Source: Paradesertivirga sp036399495 (GTDB lineage: Bacteria; Bacteroidota; Bacteroidia; Sphingobacteriales; Sphingobacteriaceae). Taken from it: DNA of 27,003 nt. The notes beneath the pieces are model-generated. The model was not told the DNA's origin and made no database searches. It saw only the letters and a list, made by a program, of their open reading frames with translations. The position numbers were made by a program, and so were the translations under genes. The stretch lies in contig DASWMZ010000164.1 in assembly GCA_036399495.1 (NCBI GenBank), positions 1 to 27,003 on the forward strand, written 5' to 3'. Positions within the stretch are counted from its first letter, which is position 1; the number at the start of each line of letters is the position of its first letter. Positions 7,681 through 15,645 of the stretch are shown here, in pieces.

Positions 7681-8262
7681 ATGAATACTGACCTAATTCT
7701 TCAAAATATTAGTCGGCATATTCAGCTTGACCACACGGAGACTGATTTTTTTTTATCGCTGCTTCGACCGAAGAAATTTAAGCGGAAAGAGTTTTTGTTG
7801 AGGCAAGGCGACATTTGCAAAATGGAAACTTTCATCGTGAAAGGCTGCGTTAGAACCTACACGCTTGACGAGAATGGATTTGAACATATTGTAATGTTTG
7901 GAACCGAAGATTGGTGGGTGGGCGACCTTTATAGTTTTCTTACTCAAAGTCAGGCAACGTATTATATTGATGCATTAGAAGACACTGAAGTATTACAAAT
8001 CTCAAAATCCGATCTTGATAAATTATATGAGAGAGTTCCTAAGTTCGAACGCTTTTTTAGGTTGATCCTGCAGAATGCCTTCATTGCTCAGCAACAACGC
8101 ATCAATCAAAACCTTGCTTTCACAGCCGAGCGACGCTACCTTCATTTCATCGAAAAATACCCTAAGTTAGAACAACGAATTCCTCAAAAACAAGTAGCAG
8201 CTTATATTGGAATTACTCCGGTTTTTCTAAGTATGCTTCGCAGAAAGTTATCCCAAAAATGA
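7681..8262 (+). CDS. Crp/Fnr-family transcriptional regulator
   Basis: 193 aa. Residues about 20-130 form a cyclic-nucleotide-binding-like beta-roll (KRKEFLLRQGDICKMETFIVKG, then WWVGDLYSF). The C-terminus is a short HTH (KQVAAYIGITPVFLSMLRRKL), typical of Bacteroidota Crp-like regulators of about 190 aa. No Cys cluster is present, so it is not an iron-sulfur Fnr. It stands 72 bp upstream of the flavoprotein start and probably controls the flavoprotein-DoxX pair. The ligand is unknown. Confidence 0.88.
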   Translation: MNTDLILQNISRHIQLDHTETDFFLSLLRPKKFKRKEFLLRQGDICKMETFIVKGCVRTYTLDENGFEHIVMFGTEDWWVGDLYSFLTQSQATYYIDALEDTEVLQISKSDLDKLYERVPKFERFFRLILQNAFIAQQQRINQNLAFTAERRYLHFIEKYPKLEQRIPQKQVAAYIGITPVFLSMLRRKLSQK

Positions 8263-8334
8263 TTTATTAAACTACTTTAATTTTTATTGTTTTCATACCC
8301 TGTCTCTTTGCATCATCACTTACGCAAAAATGAA

Positions 8335-8892
8335 ATGGGAATTGCAATTATTTATCACAGTGGATACGGCCATACGAAGATTGCTGCCGAACATATCCAA
8401 AGAGGTGCTTTAAGAGAATTGAAGCAGGTCACCCTATTATCTACTCTTGAAGCACTAGACGACTTTGAAGCGCTGCATCAGGCCGACACTTTAGTTTTTG
8501 GCACTCCCACTTATATGGGGACAATCTCTGCCGACTTCAAGAGGTTTATGGAAGCCACAGGAAAGTTTTGGTACAGCCAAAAGTGGAAAAACAAGTTTGC
8601 TGCCGGCTTCACTAATTCATCAACCTTAAATGGTGACAAATTGAACACGCTGCAACAGCTCTCTATTTTCGCTTGTCAGCATAGTATGCTTTGGATTTCT
8701 ACAGGCATCTTACCCATGTTTCAAAACGACAAACAGCAAGAAGAGCCGAATGGACTTGGAAGCTATTTAGGGCTTATGACACTTTCAGACAATTCAACAA
8801 AAGAAGTGAACCCACTAAAAGGTTTAGAAACTGCCGAACTTTTTGGAGAACGCATTGCACAAATCACAAAACAATTCAGACCAGTAAAATAA
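8335..8892 (+). CDS. Flavodoxin-fold NAD(P)H reductase, WrbA-like
   Basis: 185 aa from the ATG at 8335. A longer in-frame reading from TTG at 8287 adds residues unlike the family, so the ATG is preferred. The FMN phosphate loop is YHSGYGHTKIAA near the N-terminus; ADTLVFGTPTYMGTISADFKRFME (about 53-76) supplies the second FMN loop, and GSYLGLMTLS the C-terminal part. WrbA/NQO-type enzymes reduce quinones by two electrons in the cytoplasm. It is followed 5 bp later by a DoxX gene and preceded by a Crp regulator, a frequent redox-stress grouping. Confidence 0.85.
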   Translation: MGIAIIYHSGYGHTKIAAEHIQRGALRELKQVTLLSTLEALDDFEALHQADTLVFGTPTYMGTISADFKRFMEATGKFWYSQKWKNKFAAGFTNSSTLNGDKLNTLQQLSIFACQHSMLWISTGILPMFQNDKQQEEPNGLGSYLGLMTLSDNSTKEVNPLKGLETAELFGERIAQITKQFRPVK

Positions 8893-8897
8893 TTTCG

Positions 8898-9338
8898 ATG
8901 AAAAATAAAATACTTTACACCGATAATGATTGGACAGGTTTAATCATTCGCCTTACACTTCGTTTAGTTCTCTTTCCGCACGGTGCGCAGAAAATGCTCG
9001 GGATGTTTGGCGGTTATGGCTTCAGTGGCACGATGGGCTTTTTTACAGGCACTCTCAATCTCCCTTGGATGATTGGCTTCCTGGTAATCGTAATCGAATT
9101 CTTCGGGGCCTTATCGTTCATCGCAGGATTGGCAGGTCGAATATGGGCTGCATTAACAATAATTTTATTCTTAGGAATAATTTATACGTCGCACCTAGAT
9201 AATGGTTTTTTTATGAATTGGTTCGGCAATCAAAAAGGGGAAGGTTATGAATTCCACTTGCTGATAATTGGTTTATCTTTAGCCACGCTTGTTAATGGTA
9301 GTGGAAAATATTCGGTTGATGAGAAGTTAACAAGTTAA
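8898..9338 (+). CDS. DoxX-family membrane protein
   Basis: 146 aa from the ATG at 8898. The frame is open much further upstream but overlaps the flavoprotein, so the short start, 5 bp after its stop, is chosen. Four hydrophobic segments are visible: LIIRLTLRLVLFPHGAQK, PWMIGFLVIVIEFFGALSF, IWAALTIILFLGIIY and the C-terminal HLLIIGLSLATLV. The pattern R-L-x-FxPHGxQK-x-GxFGGxG is diagnostic of DoxX. Its role is thiol/quinone or oxidative-stress related in some bacteria but generally unclear. A strong terminator closes the operon. Confidence 0.87.
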   Translation: MKNKILYTDNDWTGLIIRLTLRLVLFPHGAQKMLGMFGGYGFSGTMGFFTGTLNLPWMIGFLVIVIEFFGALSFIAGLAGRIWAALTIILFLGIIYTSHLDNGFFMNWFGNQKGEGYEFHLLIIGLSLATLVNGSGKYSVDEKLTS

Positions 9339-9371
9339 GTGTACAAAAGCAAAATGATAAGAGTATTACCT

Positions 9372-9406
9372 AAAAAAGGCTTAGCAAGTTTTCCTCAGCC
9401 TTTTTT
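9372..9406 (+). terminator. Intrinsic terminator after doxX
   Basis: AAAAAAGGCT (9372-9381) pairs with AGCCTTTTTT (9397-9406) around a 15-nt loop, with the T-run on the + strand. It starts 34 bp after the doxX stop. The A/T symmetry would also allow termination from the other strand. Confidence 0.85.
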
Positions 9407-9455
9407 ATTCAGCTATTTATACTTAATAGATCGGCGTAAATCCTTACATGTACAT

Positions 9456-9494
9456 ACCCTAGTGGCTAGTCTCATAAAACGATTGTTTCTATTG
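9456..9494 (+). repeat. Dispersed AAACGAT motif, copy 5 (extended)
   Basis: ACCCTAG, then CTAGTCTCATAAAACGATTG and TTTCTATTG. The left half resembles copy 3 and the right half copy 1, which links the copies. It lies 3' of the doxX terminator. Confidence 0.55.
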
Positions 9495-9631
9495 AAATGA
9501 AGTGTTTATGTTAAATTGAAGCCTACATCCGTAGATGAAATGGTATCAACATTGTTAAATATGCCTATTGAGAGTTCAAACCTTTCTTGTCTTAAGATAA
9601 ATTAAAGCTGTCTGGCTTTACTACTGGCGCC

Positions 9632-10066
9632 TTATTTTTTGTTACAAGCATCACAGACACCATAAACAATTAAATTCACCTCATTTGCAACAAATCCTTT
9701 AGGCATGGTTATGGGAGCGATGTTGATATCCAGGCAGTAGACATTGGAACAAGTAGAGCAGTTGAAATGAACATGCTTATCATCATGCTTATGTTCTGTG
9801 CAGGAATCATCGCAAGTAGCATAGTTAGCGGTACCGTTTAAGTCGAGTATCTTATGAATTATTCCTTTTTCCTCAAAGCTTTTAAGAACCCTGTACAAGG
9901 TAACACGGTCTATCTCTGATCCGAGAATCTCCTCAAGATCCGGCTGAGAAATAGCTGTCTCACGTGACGAAAATACCTTTAAGACGCTTAAACGGGGTTG
10001 CGTTTTTTTGAGGTTATTCTTTTCTAACAGTTGCTCAAAGCGTTGGTCTAATCCGGCCTCTTCCAT
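9632..10066 (-). CDS. Fur-family metal-responsive repressor, probably Zur-like
   Basis: 144 aa from the ATG at 10066 (an in-frame GTG at 10093 adds nine residues). The N-terminal winged helix spans about residues 8-80 (SQPDLEEILG, then VTLYRVLKSFEEKGIIHKI). The dimerisation domain carries the metal-binding cluster HKHDDKHVHFNCSTC (about 92-106) and a second structural-zinc pair CDAC at 138-141. The family represses metal-uptake genes when metal-loaded. It is divergent from an operon with a His-rich chaperone-like lipoprotein and a TonB receptor, which points to zinc (Zur). Fur or Per-type sensing cannot be excluded from sequence. Confidence 0.85.
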   Translation of the reverse strand: MEEAGLDQRFEQLLEKNNLKKTQPRLSVLKVFSSRETAISQPDLEEILGSEIDRVTLYRVLKSFEEKGIIHKILDLNGTANYATCDDSCTEHKHDDKHVHFNCSTCSNVYCLDINIAPITMPKGFVANEVNLIVYGVCDACNKK

Positions 10067-10068
10067 AG

Positions 10069-10081
10069 TGCTAAAATAGCA
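10069..10081. promoter_or_regulatory. Dyad at the Fur-family gene start
   Basis: TGCTA-AAA-TAGCA is a perfect 5-bp dyad immediately before the regulator's ATG. Autoregulatory operator is inferred from position only. Confidence 0.3.
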
Positions 10082-10147
10082 ATTTTGAAGCACAGCCTAG
10101 GCACGCAGCATTTAGCAGTTAGAGCCATAAATGTTTTTTTAAATTTA

Positions 10148-10186
10148 ATTGCAAGTTAACATCGGTAAATGCATCTTTGTTGCAAC
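10148..10186 (+). promoter_or_regulatory. Candidate promoter and paired TTGCAA operator of the zinc operon
   Basis: TTG (10149-10151), then 20 nt, then CATCTTTG (10172-10179) fits the Bacteroidetes promoter TTG-N19-21-TAnnTTTG with one mismatch. The palindromic hexamer TTGCAA occurs twice, at 10149-10154 over the -33 element and at 10180-10185 (within GTTGCAAC) near the expected start point. They are 31 bp apart, about three helical turns. This is plausibly where the divergent Fur-family protein binds. Confidence 0.4.
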
Positions 10187-10187
10187 T

Positions 10188-10544
10188 ATGAAAGACGCTG
10201 CCAGTAAACATCATGGCTTTAATATAAGAGGAATAACATGGCTATTGCTGTTTATATTTTCCGGCCTGTTGTCTGCGGAAATTCTCCACTCGCACGTAAA
10301 GCTTGCAAGTTCTGAAGATGTATTCAGTAATGCAAGCGACCAGGCACGGATCAAGGAGCCTCAAACCTTTTGTGAAATCTGCGATTACGTACTTCATAAA
10401 AGCAGTCGTCTGATTCCTGTTGCTTATCAATTTATCGAAGCTCCGGTCAAGATAAATTCAGTTATCTATACTGCTCAAACGCAGTTTGTTTACACTTTTT
10501 ATGACCTGCTCCTTTTTTCCGGAAGCAGCCCCCCAATCGCCTAA
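10188..10544 (+). CDS. Small membrane-anchored Cys/His protein of the zinc locus
   Basis: 118 aa from the ATG at 10188; an in-frame TTG at 10149 coincides with the candidate promoter, so the ATG is chosen. One N-terminal membrane segment (ITWLLLFIFSGLLSAEIL) is followed directly by HSH, then an exported part with CEIC (about residues 71-74) and a second hydrophobic patch near the C-terminus. The Cys and His residues could bind metal. First gene of the operon opposite the Fur-family regulator. Family not recognised; a metal-linked periplasmic role is an inference. Confidence 0.6.
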   Translation: MKDAASKHHGFNIRGITWLLLFIFSGLLSAEILHSHVKLASSEDVFSNASDQARIKEPQTFCEICDYVLHKSSRLIPVAYQFIEAPVKINSVIYTAQTQFVYTFYDLLLFSGSSPPIA

Positions 10545-10782
10545 ACCCAATGCAGTATATCATCTTCTTGACGTTCAGGCATTAAATGCATGTGATGTCG
10601 GGTTGTCTTGCGGATTGCCTACTGCTTCCTTTCAAATCTGTTTTCTATAATTCTTTTGGCTTCAATAAGGGCTTCGAGTTCAAGTCAGTGTGCGCACATT
10701 GAATCTAAATTCGCTGTACACGGCCATGAAACAATCTGCCATTTGAATTTTCATTTGGTATTAACCTATCTTAATTATAATC

Positions 10783-11997
10783 ATGAATTCTAATCGACTA
10801 AAAACATACTTTTTTGCTTTCATTATTACTGTTTTTGCTGCATGTAAAAAGGACAATGATCACGACGACGATCACGATACGCAAAGTAACACAGAACATA
10901 AATATGTACGGCTCTTAGTGAGCGATGAACTTACAAGCGAGCTAAGTCTTATTAATCCTGCAACTGGTACGGTAGAGAAGTTTACAGCCAAACATCCTAA
11001 GTCGGCGTTGTATACGACCGCTTCTGGCCGTTATGCAACCCTTATCCACCGGGATTTTAATTTTGTAGAAAACTTTGATAGTGGCTTAGAATTTCATGGC
11101 GAACACATCGATATGAAAGGAACGCCGAAGTTTGCTTCCCTAACTGGGGATGCTAATAAGCCTACCCATTTCAAGTCTAAGGGTAATGAAATTATCACGT
11201 TTAATGATGGTGATGCTACATTAAGTATCGCCAGTGAAAACAATTTTCATACTGTAGGCGCTAAGATGACAACCATCAACGCCGGAGTTGCACCGCATCA
11301 TGGTGCCATGACGAAGTTCGGCAATGGCAACTATGCCATTACCGTAAAAGATGGCTCGGTTGCTGGGACGTTGCCAGAACGCGTAAAGATTATAAATGGC
11401 TCAGGAGCCGAAGTCGCTTCTTCAACCATCCAAACGTCAGGTATTCATGGTAATGCCAGCGACGGTAAAGTTTCATTGTTCGGTTCTGGTACCGGTATTC
11501 TGGTAGTAGAACAATCAGGTGCACAACGTCTCATTTCTCACCCTTCCAGTTTTGGTACAGCATGGTTCGGGACAATTTTGGAAGGCGGTTCGGAAGGTAA
11601 GTTTATTGGTTATACAGCAGCTAAAGGCGCTTACTTTATCAATTCAATTAACAATACAGTCACTCCAATATTCGAAAGCGTAGATATCATGCAGTGCATC
11701 GTAGATGTTGCCGAAAAGAATTTACTGGTTCTAATGCATGATGGCACACTTAAAGTTTATGATTTGGCAACCGGGACACTGAAGAAGGAAGGTAAAGTTT
11801 TAGATGCTACCGCAAAAAATGAAACTAAGAAACCAACCCTTGCTGCTACAGGCCGCTATGCTTACATCGTAATGCCTCGTGCCGGCGAAGTCCTTCAAGT
11901 GAAGTTATCTAACCTAAGCGATATCCAAAAAATCAGTGTTTCTGCAACGCCTTACAGGCTAACCGTTTTCGGATTTGAAAGTAGTGCATCGCATTAA
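10783..11997 (+). CDS. His/Asp-rich beta-propeller lipoprotein, AztD-like zinc chaperone candidate
   Basis: 404 aa. Lipobox VFAAC with the acyl Cys at about residue 21, followed at once by a metal-binding-type tail rich in His and Asp (DNDHDDDHD). The rest reads as repeated propeller blades (SELSLINPATGTVEKF, ASGRYATLIHRDF, GVAPHHGAMTKFGNGNYAITVKDGS, VYDLATGTLKKEG). The layout, a His/Asp-rich N-terminus plus an ~8-bladed propeller, resembles the periplasmic zinc metallochaperone AztD. It is followed, with overlap, by a TonB receptor and lies downstream of a Fur-family gene, consistent with zinc capture in the envelope. AztD similarity is by architecture and recall, not by search. Confidence 0.7.
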   Translation: MNSNRLKTYFFAFIITVFAACKKDNDHDDDHDTQSNTEHKYVRLLVSDELTSELSLINPATGTVEKFTAKHPKSALYTTASGRYATLIHRDFNFVENFDSGLEFHGEHIDMKGTPKFASLTGDANKPTHFKSKGNEIITFNDGDATLSIASENNFHTVGAKMTTINAGVAPHHGAMTKFGNGNYAITVKDGSVAGTLPERVKIINGSGAEVASSTIQTSGIHGNASDGKVSLFGSGTGILVVEQSGAQRLISHPSSFGTAWFGTILEGGSEGKFIGYTAAKGAYFINSINNTVTPIFESVDIMQCIVDVAEKNLLVLMHDGTLKVYDLATGTLKKEGKVLDATAKNETKKPTLAATGRYAYIVMPRAGEVLQVKLSNLSDIQKISVSATPYRLTVFGFESSASH

Positions 11998-14326
11998 TCT
12001 TACTTATTTAACAGCAGTGATTACGATCGCTGCTGTTTTTCTGCTGCCTTTGGTAACAGTGGCGCAGCCGTGCAATTACATGATTTTCGGTTCTGTTAAA
12101 GACTCGAAAGATAAGTCGATTCTGCCGGGAGCCACCTTACGTATTAAAGAGCTTAACTTGTCAATTTCAGCCGAAGACGACAGTCACTATCATTTCAGTA
12201 GCCTTTGCGCCGGTAGGTACACCCTCCAGGTATCGTTTTTGGGGTATAAGGATAGAGAGATTCTTGTCAACTTGAACAAAAGCGTTACAGAAATAAACGT
12301 TTTCCTGGCTTCCGAAACTTCCGAGTTGTCGGCCGTAGAAATCACAGGCGCGCGTTCTACTGACAAGCTTTTACAAACCAGTAGTAAACTAGGTGGAGCA
12401 GAGCTCGAGCTTACGCGAGGGCTATCGATCGGCGAAGTTCTTAAAACTATTCCAGGCTTGAATTCAGTTCAAACGGGCCCTTCGATTTCAAAGCCGGTTA
12501 TTCATGGGCTTCACTCCAACCGGGTCTTAATTTATAACGCCGGTGTTCGCCAGGAAGGGCAGCAATGGGGGAGCGAACATGCTCCGGAAATTGACCCATT
12601 TATCGCCAACCAAATAACAATTGTTAAAGGTGCGGCGAGTGTGATGTATGGATCAGATGCTATCGGAGGGGTGATTCTGGTCGAACCATCTCCCCTGAAG
12701 CAGGAACGCGGGTTGTCTGGCCAGCTAAATATGGTAGGAATGAGTAATAATGGGCAAGGTGTACTATCCGCAATGCTGGAAGGCTCGGCAGGGCAGAACC
12801 AGGCATTTAGCTGGCGGACACAAGGAACTTTTAAGGTTGCCGGCAACTCAAAAACGGCCGACTATTACATGAATAACACCGGATTTAAAGAATATAACGG
12901 TGCCCTAATGTTCGGATACCGGAAACGAGCAATCAGCTCGGATTTGTATTTGAGCAGCTTCAATACGAAAATCGGCATTTTTAGCGGCTCACATATCGGG
13001 AGCACTACCGACCTTATCAATGCTATTAACAGGAAAGAGCCTTTTCAGTATGACCAATCAACTCTCTCGCATCAGATTGACCGGCCATACCAGCTAATCA
13101 GCCATCAAACACTGAAGTTACGCACGGCAGCTTCAATCAGCAACCTTGGAAAGCTATCCGTACAATACAGCTATCAGCAGAATAACAGGGAAGAATATGA
13201 CGTGGTACGACAATCAAACGCAAGCAATTACCAGCTCAAGTTCAACTTAAGCACCCAGACAGCAGACATATTCCTTGACCACAATGCCGTTGCCGGCGTA
13301 AGTGGAAGGGTAGGGCTAAACGGTATGTTGCAATATAATTATTATGACGGCCGGTACTTGATTCCATTCTTTGATAATTACAGCGGAGGTGCTTATGTGA
13401 TAGAACGATGGAGCAGAAATAAATTATCTCTGGAGGGAGGTTTGCGCTACGACTATAAGCATATGGAGGCCCGTTTGCGTGAAAACGTATTTGACAACAA
13501 TAGTCCTGAGATTCGTCCAGAGTTCAACTTTAACCAGATGTCCGGAACATTAGGTGCTTCTTATAATCTGTCAGACAAATATCGGTTGAGTACTACCCTT
13601 GCAAAAGCCTGGCGGCCTCCGGCAATTAACGAATTGTTTAGCAATGGAGTTCATCATGGAAGCGCTTCTTTTGAGAAAGGCGACCGAAATTTACGCGAGG
13701 AATCTTCTTTAAATCTAACAGCCGGAGTTAGCAAAGTAGCAGGGAGACTTACCGGAGAAGCAAGCTTCTATTTAAATGATATTACAAACTACATCTATTT
13801 AAAACCAGATTTAACTCCTGTTCTTACTGTTCGTGGAGCTTTTCCATCCTTTCAGTATGTGCAGGTAAACGCACGTTTTACCGGTGCTGATTTCCTTTCT
13901 GCTTATCGGTTTAACAATATTTTAAATGCGAGGCTTAAATATTCTTTTGTTCGCGCCTATGATGTAAAATCGAATAAGCATCTCGAGTTTATCCCTGCAG
14001 ACAAGGTTTCTTTAACGGCGGGTTTTCTTTTGCCGGATAGTAAAATTTTAAAAGATAATTCAATCGAATTAACGGGCATCCATACTTCGAAGCAGTGGCG
14101 GGTTGAAGCAGAACAGGACTATGCACCGGCGCCGGAAGCCAATACCTTGTTCAATCTGGACTTAAGTACAAACGTGCTTGTAGCAGGTTATCCCTCCAAA
14201 GTAAGCATCACCTGTTGGAATATGTTCAACACAGCTTATAGAGATTATCTAAACCGATTTAGATACTACACCGACGATATTGGAAGAAACTTCATTATCC
14301 GGCTAACACTACCGATTGGAAACTAA
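11975..14326 (+). CDS. TonB-dependent outer-membrane receptor, probable zinc uptake
   Basis: 783 aa from TTG 11975 (GTG at 11984 is the alternative). Both starts lie inside the end of the upstream gene, so translation is probably coupled. Signal peptide to about residue 31 (LPLVTVAQ). A carboxypeptidase-regulatory-like domain covers about 36-115 (GSVKDSKDKSILPGATL), the plug about 130-245 (VIHGLHSNRVLIYNAGVRQ, IVKGAASVMYGSDAIGGVI), and the 22-strand barrel the rest, ending in ...RNFIIRLTLPIGN. The HGLHSNRVLIYN plug is typical of ZnuD-like receptors as I recall them. Import is TonB-energised. Receptor certain, metal inferred from neighbours. Confidence 0.85.
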   Translation: MKVVHRINLTYLTAVITIAAVFLLPLVTVAQPCNYMIFGSVKDSKDKSILPGATLRIKELNLSISAEDDSHYHFSSLCAGRYTLQVSFLGYKDREILVNLNKSVTEINVFLASETSELSAVEITGARSTDKLLQTSSKLGGAELELTRGLSIGEVLKTIPGLNSVQTGPSISKPVIHGLHSNRVLIYNAGVRQEGQQWGSEHAPEIDPFIANQITIVKGAASVMYGSDAIGGVILVEPSPLKQERGLSGQLNMVGMSNNGQGVLSAMLEGSAGQNQAFSWRTQGTFKVAGNSKTADYYMNNTGFKEYNGALMFGYRKRAISSDLYLSSFNTKIGIFSGSHIGSTTDLINAINRKEPFQYDQSTLSHQIDRPYQLISHQTLKLRTAASISNLGKLSVQYSYQQNNREEYDVVRQSNASNYQLKFNLSTQTADIFLDHNAVAGVSGRVGLNGMLQYNYYDGRYLIPFFDNYSGGAYVIERWSRNKLSLEGGLRYDYKHMEARLRENVFDNNSPEIRPEFNFNQMSGTLGASYNLSDKYRLSTTLAKAWRPPAINELFSNGVHHGSASFEKGDRNLREESSLNLTAGVSKVAGRLTGEASFYLNDITNYIYLKPDLTPVLTVRGAFPSFQYVQVNARFTGADFLSAYRFNNILNARLKYSFVRAYDVKSNKHLEFIPADKVSLTAGFLLPDSKILKDNSIELTGIHTSKQWRVEAEQDYAPAPEANTLFNLDLSTNVLVAGYPSKVSITCWNMFNTAYRDYLNRFRYYTDDIGRNFIIRLTLPIGN

Positions 14327-14353
14327 ATAAATAACACAAATAATAATTAAACT

Positions 14354-14914
14354 ATGTTTAAGAGAAAAATCAAAATGTTATTGTTCGCTGCATCAGCGAT
14401 GGTAATTACCGTTTCATCTTGTAAGAAGAATGACGACGAACTGCCTAAAGTGGAAGAAAATGAACTGATAACTACGGTTAAGTTGAAATTCACCAATAAA
14501 GCAAATGCTTCGGATGTGAAGTTATTTAACTGGAAAGACCTTGACGGACAAGGCGGTAACAATCCTCAAATTGACGAAATTCTGTTAGCTCCCAATACTG
14601 CCTATAGAATGGAAATTGACGCTATTTTAAATGAGGCTCAATCACCTGCCGTAAACATCAAGGAGGAAGTTGCAAAAGAGGCCGACGACCACTTATTTGT
14701 GTTCAAGCCGGTAGCAGCGAGTATTATGACAGTTACTATTACTGATAAGGATAGTAAGAATCTGCCGGTAGGTTTATTATCTGATGCGGTTACCACTACT
14801 GCAGGTACCGGAACGTTGCAGGTAATATTAAGGCACCAGCCAAATATCAAAAATGGCACGGAGGCATTAGGTAGTACTGATTTGGACGCTACATTTACAG
14901 TAAAGGTTTTATAA
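14354..14914 (+). CDS. Putative lipoprotein of the zinc operon
   Basis: 186 aa, lipobox TVSSC with Cys at about residue 23, then KKNDDE. The mature protein looks all-beta (ITTVKLKFTNKANASDVKLF, YRMEIDAILNE, ATFTVKVL), like small immunoglobulin-type surface lipoproteins. It follows the TonB receptor by 27 bp and is probably the last gene of the operon. Accessory substrate-binding or receptor-lid function is possible. Family not recognised. Confidence 0.65.
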   Translation: MFKRKIKMLLFAASAMVITVSSCKKNDDELPKVEENELITTVKLKFTNKANASDVKLFNWKDLDGQGGNNPQIDEILLAPNTAYRMEIDAILNEAQSPAVNIKEEVAKEADDHLFVFKPVAASIMTVTITDKDSKNLPVGLLSDAVTTTAGTGTLQVILRHQPNIKNGTEALGSTDLDATFTVKVL

Positions 14915-14939
14915 AAGGGAAGTAATGGAATCGACTTAA

Positions 14940-15336
14940 CTATTAAAACCAATCAGTAGTTTAAGTAATTGGCCAACACGCCGTCGCATTGCGGAAGTGT
15001 TGGCTCATTCAGGTTTCGGAACACTAATCAAATTTGGACCCGCTCTGAAATATTTCAATTATAAAGTGAACAAGGTCGCGTTAGTCAAAACCCACCCAAG
15101 ATGGTAGAAGAGAGGTAATCTCCGAGAGTGTAACCTATTATCGGAAAAGAGGATTCAATATCTCGGCATATATCGCATTAGGGCTTGAAGCAAGGTTATC
15201 CACGCGGTTAAGAGGTGGTCTATTTCTAGATACCTATAGCCATGACATTCTACTAGAACATACTATGTTGGGACTAAGTGTAGCCTTCAATCTGGCAAGG
15301 ACTGAACGACTTCGATTTCTGATTGTGCAAGGATAG
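14940..15336 (+). pseudogene. Degenerate coding remnant in two frames
   Basis: Two overlapping open stretches without a start codon: 14940-15110 (contains RRRIAEVLAHSGFGTLIKFG and PALKYFNYKVNK) and 15085-15336 (contains FNISAYIALGLEARL, RLRGGLFLDTY, LLEHTMLGLSVAFNLA). The second reads like the amphipathic C-terminal strands of an outer-membrane beta-barrel. A one-base frame change near 15090-15108 would join them. I read this as a decayed gene, but no family is recognised with confidence and chance open frames remain possible. Confidence 0.3.
14972..15004 (+). terminator. Stem-loop after the zinc operon, possible terminator
   Basis: GCCAACAC (14972-14979) pairs perfectly with GTGTTGGC (14997-15004), and CCG/CGG pair inside. 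It lies 57 bp after the last operon gene. There is no T-run, so it may instead stabilise the 3' end or be a Rho-dependent boundary. Confidence 0.45.
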
Positions 15337-15645
15337 TTGAGGTGATTTACAATGTCTAGGTTTATTATAGGCACGTAAATAAACATTTTCTATCAGCAGA
15401 CCTTACTACCCCCAACGCTTTCTTACCAATACCGATTTATTATAAGACTTAAAATATCATTCTATTCATTAATCATCTGCACCAAGTTCGGCCATCAACC
15501 GGACACGGGTTCGCTTCGCCAAAGTAGTATTAAAAAAATGGGTATCCACCTATGGGCGGAACCTCCGCATTTTTTGAATCTCCACTTTGCCCTTTGTCCG
15601 GTTTACAGCCGCTGTGAGCGCCATAATTAATTTAAATCTAATGTT
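15337..15645. other. Gene-free region with a long foldable element
   Basis: No coding frame. The right half (15497-15603) is the nested inverted-repeat element described separately. The left part is AT-rich without evident structure. Confidence 0.4.
15497..15603 (+). repeat. Long nested stem-loop element upstream of the RadC-type gene
   Basis: Nested pairing: AACCGGACA (15497-15505) with TGTCCGGTT (15595-15603); GGG (15507-15509) with CCC (15590-15592); CAAAGT (15520-15525) with ACTTTG (15584-15589); AAAAAATG (15533-15540) with CATTTTTT (15568-15575); apical GCGGA-ACC-TCCGC (15556-15568), which competes for one base. All arms are in the right order for one ~107-nt hairpin. It ends 42 bp before the RadC-type start. 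It could be a structured RNA leader, a single-strand origin or a transfer-related site. Confidence 0.5.

Noticed and set aside
8040..8060. TTCGAAC sequence resembling a tRNA T-arm, possible second attachment site
   Set aside because: It lies inside the conserved coding frame of the Crp-like gene and shares only a few bases with the tRNA end.
8691..8897. Longer N-terminus for the DoxX protein
   Set aside because: It would overlap the flavoprotein gene by 200 bp and is strongly basic, unlike DoxX; the ATG at 8898 fits the family.
10608..10793. 61-residue + strand open frame between the zinc-operon genes
   Set aside because: Starts with a non-ATG codon, has no family resemblance, and overlaps the start of the lipoprotein gene; more likely leader sequence.
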